Below, in pieces: positions 8,551-14,034 of a stretch of 14,034 bases of DNA. Position numbers and translations under genes: made by a program. Positions within the stretch are counted from its first letter, which is position 1, and every line of letters starts with the position of its first letter. The stretch is from the NCBI GenBank assembly GCA_036939755.1, contig JALLAZ010000556.1:1-14034 (forward strand), written 5' to 3'. The stretch comes from Stephanodiscus triporus. Taxonomy: Eukaryota > Bacillariophyta > Thalassiosirophyceae > Thalassiosirales > Thalassiosiraceae. Under the pieces are notes generated by a model, which saw nothing but the letters and a program-made list of their open reading frames with translations, did no database searches and was not told the origin of the DNA.

Positions 8551-8819
8551 GATGGCGGCGGGTTAGGGTTGGGGAGGTGTGTGTTGAGCAACGGCGGCAA
8601 TGTTGTTGTCTCCGATCCGATCGAGGGGTGTGTTAAAAAATCGGACACGAAAAATTACGTGGGAATTTCATACATTTTATTTTTGACGAAACAGCAGGAT
8701 TGAGGACTGATGATGATGGCAAAAAAGGATGAATTCAATGTTATGGAAAATGCTTTCACAAACTTGGTTTGGTTGCACACAAGAGTTGAAATCACTCTAT
8801 TAAGTCAATTTGCAACTAC
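8551..8819. other. Upstream region of NAD kinase and 3' flank of the next minus-strand segment
   Basis: These 269 bases include the NAD kinase promoter/5' UTR (GC-rich near 8551-8600) and an AT-rich part towards 8650-8820. A minus-strand AATAAA at 8676-8681 could end a transcript from the region upstream. I see no open frame of interest. Confidence 0.35.
8676..8681 (-). terminator. Possible polyadenylation signal for a minus-strand transcript
   Basis: A perfect AATAAA on the minus strand lies about 140 bases past the last stop of the Q/N/S-rich segments at 8820-9730. It supports, weakly, that a minus-strand transcript ends here. Confidence 0.3.
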
Positions 8820-9730
8820 CTAGATCAGAGGTTGTGCTTGTGTGGGTTGGCAATCAGCAACGCCAGTCCAGCTGGAACAAGGGAAGAACGTGCTTATTAC
8901 CTGCTTGGCTTGAGCATCACAAACTGGGTCCATGGCAGGGACTTGTGCACAAGAAAGGGACACATTGTTAGGAATGTGAGGGTGAATTTCATTAGCAGCA
9001 GGATGGTTCTGACTGTTAAAATTGAAACCATTCCGCTGGCTGCTGCTGCTGCTGCTGCTGCTATCCATAGCCACCTACATGCTGGCCACCTTCGTGACGT
9101 GTTTATCCATGGCCACCAAACACGATTGCAGAAATCTGCTGCTTGTCTTGTGGTGAAAAAAGAAGCATTTGATGCACTGAATCTGCAGGCACCTCTCCTC
9201 ATCATAATTGTCCAACACTGATGAGAGTTACTGCATGTAGGTAGAGGTGCTCCAAACCTGGCGTTTTACTTGAAATACATTGTTGCATGAGGGAAGAGTC
9301 ACAATTTGTTGGGGCGACCAGTTATCGTCTCCCTCCCCATATTCATCAAAACTCAAGCTTGAAGTTTCTTGTTGGGCCGAAAGGATAGTATCACAATCTG
9401 AGAGGTGGCCAAAGCGCTGGTTCTGGTTAAACCACAAACCTTGTTGGGATTTTCATTGACAAATGGAGCCTTGTACTTGTACTTGTGTTCATGCATAGTA
9501 AAACCAAAATAATCCCAGCAAATGCACTTCATTTCATCCCTGAAAATTCTTGCTGGTGAGATGGGAGGAACGGATATTCCATGCCAAAGTTGAAATGGAG
9601 CATTGTTGGCTGCTGTGGCTGCCGAAGAGAAGAACACTGCATTTGTTGGGTGATGAGGGGGAGGCAGAACACCAGGCCGCCCGCCACATACCATAAACCT
9701 TTCCAGGCAGTGTGATTGATGATAGTACAC
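8820..9730 (-). other. Unresolved Q/N/S-rich minus-strand coding-like region (multi-exon gene or decayed gene)
   Basis: I cannot name a product. In transcript order, four segments look like protein: a Gln-rich piece (LHFNFGMEYPFLPSHQQEF, about 9540-9600) after a consensus GTATGT donor-like site at about 9685-9690; LWFNQNQRFGHLSDCDTIL followed by an acidic FDEYGEGDDNW stretch (about 9437-9262); VPADSVHQMLLFSPQDKQQ followed by ISAIVFGGHG (about 9195-9110); and an eight-residue Ser run with a Gln/Asn-rich tail (about 9068-8890), ending at a donor-like CAG|GTAATA. Segments two and three join cleanly in phase 0 across a 65-base GT-AG intron. The other joins fail: the first segment meets TGA, the third TAA, and no good donor precedes them. 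The composition recalls disordered regions of eukaryotic regulators. The alternatives are a pseudogene or a gene with missed introns. No domain is recognised. Confidence 0.35.
9039..9062. repeat. (GCT)8 trinucleotide repeat
   Basis: Eight perfect GCT units read as AGC, AGC and so on (poly-Ser), or CAG (poly-Gln), on the minus strand. The repeat lies in the unresolved coding-like region and could vary in length between alleles. The repeated CAG also offers many equivalent splice acceptors. Confidence 0.85.
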
Positions 9731-9929
9731 TATCGGGACTCTTCGGCTCGTAACACCTACCTAAAAATTATATTTAAAGTATATAGGGAAGCTCGGACAA
9801 TCGCACATAGGCAACGATGCTCGGGCATCATATCGTCCATTTTGTACCTTTTTTTTCTTGTCCGGTCCATCCTACTACTGGAGAGAGGCCGGATATTGCG
9901 GCCGCCCCGCCCCGCCCCGCGCGCAATTC
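9731..9929. other. Intergenic spacer with GC-box-like run
   Basis: This spacer lies downstream of the aldo/keto reductase (minus) and upstream of the unresolved minus-strand region. It has an AT-rich patch with TAAAAATTATATTTAAA at about 9762-9778, CTACCTA at 9757-9763, a T8 run near 9849-9856, and a CCCCG-repeat at about 9904-9920. The AT patch could be a promoter for the minus-strand segment starting near 9730; this is inferred from position. Confidence 0.3.
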
Positions 9930-11203
9930 TCACGCGTACTTGGTCGGGTCCGTGTACCTCTTGTACACCCCGTCGATCACCGATAGCGTCTCGTCGTCCA
10001 ATTTCACGTCGTACGCGCGTATGTTCTCCTCGAGCTGTTCCGTCGTCGTCGTTCGCGCCGATGATCGTCGACGTGACGTGCTCCCGAATGATAACACCCA
10101 CGAACAGCGCCGAACGTCGACGGACTCATCCCTCGCCCGCGCGCCAACTCGGCGTACGCGCTCACCGCCGCCTCGTTCTGGGATCCGTAATACCGTGACA
10201 TGTACCCCGGGAACGCCGCGAATCTCGACCCGCTCGGGACTTTGTCCCGATCTGCGTACTTGTTCGTCAGCGATCCCCCCGCCAACGGCGAGTACGGCAA
10301 CAGGCCGACCTTGTGGTGATGACAAGCCTCGGCCAATCCCGACTCGTAGTCCTTCCTGACGACGAGGGAGTAGCTGTTCTGTATCGAGACGATGCGGGGG
10401 TACAAGTCCGGGCGCGACCTCGCCAATTCGATCATGGAACATACGCCGTACGGTGTCTCGTTCGATACCCCGACGTATCGGACCTTCCCGCCTTCCACGA
10501 GCGATTGGAGCGCCCCGAGCGTCTCCTCGAAGGACACCGACTCGCGCACCTTCGATGGGGCGAAGTCCGGCTGTCCGAAGGTTCCGCCGGTGTACCTGTC
10601 CGGCCAGTGCAATTGGAGCAGGTCGACGTAATCCGTGCCCAGGCGCTTCAGCGACATGTCGACGCTGTGCAGTATCTGCTCCCTGGACAACCTCGTGGGG
10701 GTATCGGGACCCTCCTTCCGGGGGAGCCAATTCACCCCCGGTCCGGCGACCTTCGTCGCGAGTATCACGCTTTCCCTCCTCCGCCCCCTAAGGAAGGCCC
10801 CGACGACCTCGTCCGTTCGACCCATGGTCTCGGGACTCGGAGGCACGGGATATATCTCCGCCGTGTCGAGGAAGTTCACGCCGTACCTGTCGAACGCGAC
10901 GTTCAGGAGATCGACGCCCTCCCGCGACGTGTTCTGCCTCCCGTACGTCATCGTGCCCATGCATACCCGACTCACCTCGAGGTCCGACGTACCCAACCTG
11001 CGATAATCCATGCCTTTCTTCAATCCAGGCACGGCCACGTTCTTGTTGGTCGCGGATCCCGAGTACGCCGCGGACGCGTACGACGGCGCGAATACGACCC
11101 CGAAGAAGGAGACGAATGCGACTACGACGCACGTCGTCGTCTTCGTTGTCATCGGGGACGGATCGCGCCGTTGTTGTTGTTTCGCGGGGTAGAATGATGT
11201 CAT
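9930..11203 (-). CDS. Tas-like aldo/keto reductase with N-terminal signal, two frameshifts near the 3' end
   Basis: This NADPH-dependent (beta/alpha)8-barrel oxidoreductase has an unknown substrate. It resembles E. coli Tas: DYRRLGTSDLEVSRVCMGTM (66-85), FLDTAEIYPVPPSPETMG (111-128), LQLHWPDRY (196-204), YVGVSNETPYGV (243-254) and SIQNSYSL (273-280). The catalytic tetrad is D113, Y118, K151 and H199. Residues 1-49 hold a hydrophobic signal-like stretch ending SYASAAYSG, so secretory-route or plastid import is possible; M18 (11152) is an alternative start. The frame is intact through PSTF (364). It then needs a +1 shift near 10111 to read ALFVGVIIREHVTSTIIGA, and another near 10053 to read TTTEQLEENIRAYD down to the natural end at 9930. 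No GT-AG intron explains either shift, and the second lies in a CGT-repeat. Either the gene was recently broken or the assembly has two indels. The unshifted frame would stop at 10004. Confidence 0.82.
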
Positions 11204-11205
11204 CT

Positions 11206-11229
11206 CGTTTTCGTTTCGTTTCGTTTCGT
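11206..11229. repeat. CGTTT pentamer repeat in the reductase leader
   Basis: Four CGTTT units plus a partial one, with one extra T after the first, lie 3-26 bases before the reductase ATG. On the transcript they read as CGAAA-rich leader. They are probably part of the 5' UTR. Confidence 0.6.
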
Positions 11230-11360
11230 GCGGCGGGAGGCGAGTGGTAATTTTTGAGTTTGATATGGATTCATTCGAGAAGTGGTCGTGATGATGATCA
11301 TAGGAATCGGACGCTGCCGCGGTAGTGGCCAGTGGTCCCGCTGGTGGCCCCGCTGACGAC

Positions 11361-11424
11361 GACGACTCTCTTCGCTCCTGCCTGACGAAGACGACTCTCT
11401 TCGCTCCTGCCTGACGAAGACGAA
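11361..11424. repeat. 29-base tandem duplication
   Basis: The unit beginning GACGACTCTCTTCGCTCCTG occurs at 11361-11389 and, without mismatch, at 11390-11418, followed by six bases of a third copy. It is non-coding and looks like a recent slippage or duplication product. Confidence 0.85.
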
Positions 11425-11523
11425 TGACGGAAGAGAGAGCCCTTCCTTCGCGCGAGTAGAGTAGCTACAAGCTTTCTAAGTTATGTTCTGCTCCATTTGT
11501 ATCTTACTCTATTTTTTAGAGTA

Positions 11524-11536
11524 TTATATATATAAG
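11524..11536 (+). promoter_or_regulatory. TATA-like element
   Basis: TTATATATATAAG stands alone in otherwise mixed sequence between two divergent genes. It could serve either gene, being about 220 bases from the plus-strand ATG and 320 from the minus-strand ATG. It is a sequence match only. Confidence 0.25.
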
Positions 11537-11754
11537 CGAAACGGAAATGAACCACTTAACCCTGCCAACGAAGCTTAGACGATAGCCGAGGAGGCGTTGT
11601 ATCCAGATCGACGATCGAGCGTCGAGGGAATGTCGGCAGAAGGTCAGATTTCGTCGTCGTCGTCCGCACTTCTTTTCATCGTCTTCTCTCACGTCCTCAC
11701 GTCCTCCCCACAAACGCTTCCATTACGCCCCACACGCCGCTCATATATATATAT

Positions 11755-13189
11755 ATGATCTCGTCGACGACCTACGCCGCGCCGCCGCCTAATCTCCTCC
11801 TCCTCCTCCCGGTCGTCGTCGTCTTCGTCATCGCGGTCCTCCTCTCCTTCCCTCCAATTTCGCCGCCCGCGGTTTCCGCGTTCTCGTCGTCCCTCTCCCC
11901 CCCCCGGCGTTCGTCGTCGAGGTCGACGAGGACGATGTCGTCGTTACCGCCGGACCTATCCCCTTCCTCGACGTCGTCGTCGACATCGAGGCGGCCCTCC
12001 CGCGACCTCGACGTCGACGACGACGACGACGACGACGTCGAGAAAACGCTGACGTCCCTCCTCGACGTGGCGATACGAGCCGCGACTCTCGCGGGGGACA
12101 TCATAGTGAACAACATGGCGGGGAAGACGACGGAGGTGTCGAAGACGAAGGCGAACAGCCGTGATCTGCTGACGCTGATCGATCCGCTCTGCGAGGGGAC
12201 GATACGCGACGCGATACTCGAGTCGTTCCCGCATCACGATTTCCTCGGCGAGGAGGACGTCCCCCCCGGGAGGGAGGCGAGCGCGCGCGCCATCGACGCC
12301 AAGCTGAAAAATCTCCTCGCGACCCCTCCTCCTCCTCCTCCTCCTTCTCCTTCGTCGTCCTCCTCCTCCTCCTCCTCCTCTCCTCCCTCGCGTCGTAAAA
12401 AATATCTCTGGATAGTCGATCCGATCGACGGCACTACCAACTTCGTCAACGGCATACCCCTGTGCATGCCCTCGATCGCGGTGGCGGACGAGACGGGCGA
12501 GGTCGTCGTAGGCGTCGTCAGGGATCCGCATCGCGACGAGACGTTCGCGGCGGCGCGCGGGCGCGGGGCCACGATGAACGGCGTCGCGATACGATGCGCC
12601 CCCCCGGGGGGAAGGGGAGGAGGGAACGACGACGACGGCGGACTGTCCCTGGGGGATGCCGTTGTCGCCATGGGCTCGCCCCCGGCGACCGAATCCATGG
12701 CCATGTCGCTGCGGGCGCTGCCGGCGCTGATGCCGAGGGTCAGGACGATACGCATGCTCGGGAGCGCGGCGGTCATGCTGGCGTGGGTCGCGAACGGACG
12801 TCTGTCGGCGTACTGGGAGTACGACCTGAGGTGAATGAATGAATACGCGTTTCCGGGTCGTCCCTTCTTCTTCGTCGTCGTCGTCGTCGTCCGGTCATTC
12901 GACCCTGCCGCGTCATGGCCTCTTTATTACTCAGAAAAACCTCGCTTTCCCCCCCCCCCTCCCCCCCCCCCCCCCCCCTCTCTTTCCCCCCAATTTGCCG
13001 AATACGGACGGGGGCGTCAGCTCGTGGGACGTGGCCGCCGGGAGCATCCTCATCGAGGAGGCGGGCGGACGCATCACCGACCTCGAGGGCGAACGGTGGA
13101 ATTTGCGCACGAGGAAGATATGCGGCAGCGTGGGGGGCAAGGTTCACGGTGAAATCCTAGACACTTTGGCCGAGGCGGGGGTCGTTTGA
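11755..13189 (+). CDS. Inositol-monophosphatase-family protein, probably plastid-targeted, two exons
   Basis: The family comprises Mg2+-dependent phosphatases acting on inositol monophosphate, histidinol phosphate, FBP or PAP; the SuhB/IMPase type fits best here. Exons 11755-12830 and 13021-13189 give 414 residues; the 190-base intron (GTGAAT...GTCAG) joins YWEYDL to SSWDVAAG in phase. Catalytic motifs are GEED (165-168), [17 protein letters not shown] (219-235) and [15 protein letters not shown] (361-375), covering the metal ligands E166, D222, D225 and D362. The leader has a strong hydrophobic stretch (about 14-33) and then AVSAF (39-43), with cleavage before F43 followed by a Ser/Arg-rich, Asp-free stretch, as in diatom bipartite plastid presequences. 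Unusual are an acidic Asp run (about 85-94) and a Pro/Ser run (about 191-212) inserted just before the DPIDGTTNF strand. The plastid histidinol-phosphate phosphatase of plants belongs to this family and is an alternative function. Confidence 0.9.
12949..12978 (+). repeat. Poly-C tract within the intron
   Basis: Eleven Cs, one T, then eighteen Cs form this run inside the single intron of the inositol-phosphatase-like gene, 42 bases before the acceptor. It acts as an extreme pyrimidine tract, and the opposite strand is an uninterrupted G run. Homopolymers of this length are prone to sequencing length error. Confidence 0.9.
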
Positions 13190-13230
13190 GGGGTGTCGTT
13201 GGGGGCTGTTTTTTGGTCGGCGATGGTGGG

Positions 13231-13740
13231 TTAGTGTACGAACAACGACTGGGAAGAGAGATGGTGTCCAGGGAGAGGATGGGCATGGCAATTTGGATAC
13301 AAGACATTGATGAAAATAATGACTATGTCGCTAAAGCGAATGTTGCAAGCCAACCATTTCTTATCAGTTAAATACATTTTAACATTTTTGCTGGATTGGA
13401 ACTCCGCTGGAGAATTATTGCTTCCTTTCTCCTCAACATATTTAACCACCCGAATCTCGCCATGCGACTGGACCTACATATCCAGGCACAGATTTCAAGT
13501 CATCGGAAAGATATCACACTTCGATTTCCCCTCCTCGTCCCACCACGACACCCACAGTTGCGGCCTAATATCCCTCGGTGGGCTGAGGGAGCAGTTCCAC
13601 TTCACTCGTGACGTCAACGAGAGACTTTTTAGGGTGCATCTTGCAAACTCCTCTCTTCTGAATGGCTGCAAATTATCATCTTTGCAGCCATGTCTTTCGC
13701 AAACTCCTCCCCTTTGGCTTTGGGCAGTGTTGATGCACAC
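13231..13740 (-). pseudogene. Possible decayed minus-strand frame, product unknown
   Basis: Two open segments, 13740-13495 and 13449-13231, are in the same frame and are separated only by a TGA and a TAG eight codons apart. The second contains a charged, soluble-looking stretch. A TGTAG acceptor-like site lies just before GTCCAGTCG, so an intron is also possible, but I find no good donor before the TGA. No family is recognised. It could also be chance. Confidence 0.25.
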
Positions 13741-13960
13741 CTCGTGGCTGCATCATTTCACCACTGCGCCGCCATGCATGAGACTGGTTTTGATCCTAGC
13801 TGGAGCACTTTTCTATGGTACTGTATCGTTTCAAAAAAACTTAGTGTCAATTTTTTTGGTACCTTTTAGTACTAACTACCTATCGTACCAGAGTAGCGTA
13901 CACTAGTGCGCAAAAACATCATATTTTTTCCCCATAAAATGAAGGCCAAGCCTAACTGCC

Positions 13961-14025
13961 ACCCCAATTTTGATATGCACTGACGAACCCTAATTGTATG
14001 CCGATTCGTCAGCGCTGCTTGGGGT
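13961..14025. repeat. Nested inverted repeat at the window end
   Basis: The outer arms are ACCCCAA (13961-13967) and TTGGGGT (14019-14025). The inner arms are CTGACGAA (13980-13987) and TTCGTCAG (14005-14012), with a 17-base loop. All 15 paired positions are exact. It is non-coding; it could be an RNA hairpin, or terminal parts of a small inverted-repeat element cut by the window end. Confidence 0.5.
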
Positions 14026-14034
14026 ATCATTTAG

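Larger units (their letters stand above)
11204..11754. promoter_or_regulatory. Divergent upstream region of aldo/keto reductase and inositol-phosphatase-like genes
   Basis: This 551-base gap lies between two outward-facing starts. It has a CGTTT-type pentamer repeat directly before the reductase ATG (11206-11229), a 29-base tandem duplication (11361-11424), a TATA-like TTATATATATAAG at about 11524-11536, and an (AT)n run (11742-11756) ending in the ATG of the plus-strand gene. The TATA-like element is about 220 bases upstream of that ATG. A minus-strand frame at 11516-11713 has no recognisable content. Confidence 0.45.
13190..14034. other. 3' flank without a convincing gene; broken minus-strand frame
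   Basis: No product is recognised in these 845 bases. A plus-strand frame (13307-13906, 199 codons) runs through, but its protein is rich in Ser, His, Leu and Cys with no domain. On the minus strand one frame reads LWVSWWDEEGKSKCDIFPMT, then TGA, six residues, TAG, then SHGEIRVVKYVEEKGSNN and on to 13231. The minus strand looks more protein-like, with two stops in one continuous frame, which suggests a decayed gene or repeat copy. The part beyond 13906 is AT-rich and holds a nested inverted repeat. Confidence 0.3.

Noticed and set aside
9110..9195. Reassigned stop codons (TAA/TAG as Gln) in the unresolved region
   Set aside because: All six recognised genes in the window end at normal TAA/TGA stops with the standard code, and one Gln-rich spot is not enough to suggest recoding.
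8832..9221. 129-codon plus-strand frame with a poly-Ala run
   Set aside because: Poly-Ala is the read-out of the (GCT)8 repeat and no domain is visible. The minus strand has better coding composition and a downstream AATAAA.
10053..10111. An intron explaining the reductase frame changes
   Set aside because: No GT-AG pair between or around the shift points restores the frame while keeping the conserved VTSTIIGA and EQLEENI segments.
10313..11197. 294-codon plus-strand frame opposite the aldo/keto reductase
   Set aside because: It is antisense to conserved catalytic regions, with no domain and Arg/Val/His-rich composition.
11956..12531. 191-codon minus-strand frame in the IMPase-like gene
   Set aside because: It is driven by repeat tracts (Gly and Arg runs) and is antisense to DPIDGTTNF.

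Overview
The window reads as nuclear DNA of a photosynthetic eukaryote, most likely a diatom or close stramenopile. The evidence is: spliceosomal GT-AG introns of 64-198 bases in three genes; genes on both strands with no operon structure; a cytosolic prolyl-tRNA synthetase carrying a fused N-terminal editing domain; and an inositol-monophosphatase-family enzyme whose leader ends in an SA|F motif resembling the diatom plastid-import signal. Diatom assignment is inference; no rRNA or organelle marker is present to confirm it.

Layout. 124-1683 (+): flavin-containing monooxygenase, single exon. 1684-2370: intergenic, holding a bulged hairpin. 2371-4590 (-): prolyl-tRNA synthetase, single exon. 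4591-4857: head-to-head promoter region. 4858-6660 (+): TMEM184/OST-alpha-like membrane protein in five exons, including a 32-base microexon. 6661-6958: shared 3' region. 6959-8550 (-): NAD kinase of the NADK2/NADK3 type in five exons, one intron being in frame and free of stops. 8820-9730 (-): Q/N/S-rich coding-like segments that I could not join into one gene; either an unrecognised multi-exon gene or a decayed one. 9930-11203 (-): Tas-like aldo/keto reductase with two frameshifts near its 3' end. 11204-11754: intergenic with short repeats. 11755-13189 (+): inositol-monophosphatase-family protein in two exons, with an intron carrying a very long poly-C run. 13190-14034: no convincing gene; a broken minus-strand frame and a nested inverted repeat.

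The genes are housekeeping or metabolic and do not form a pathway. Three concern redox cofactors (FMO and aldo/keto reductase use NADPH, NAD kinase makes NADP), but nothing in the layout shows they are co-regulated. I found no defence island, mobile element with a recognisable enzyme, CRISPR array, rRNA or tRNA, and no obviously new biological system. The parts most worth re-examination are the unresolved 8.8-9.7 kb region, the frameshifts in the aldo/keto reductase, and the in-frame introns and microexon, where automatic gene models are likely to be wrong.
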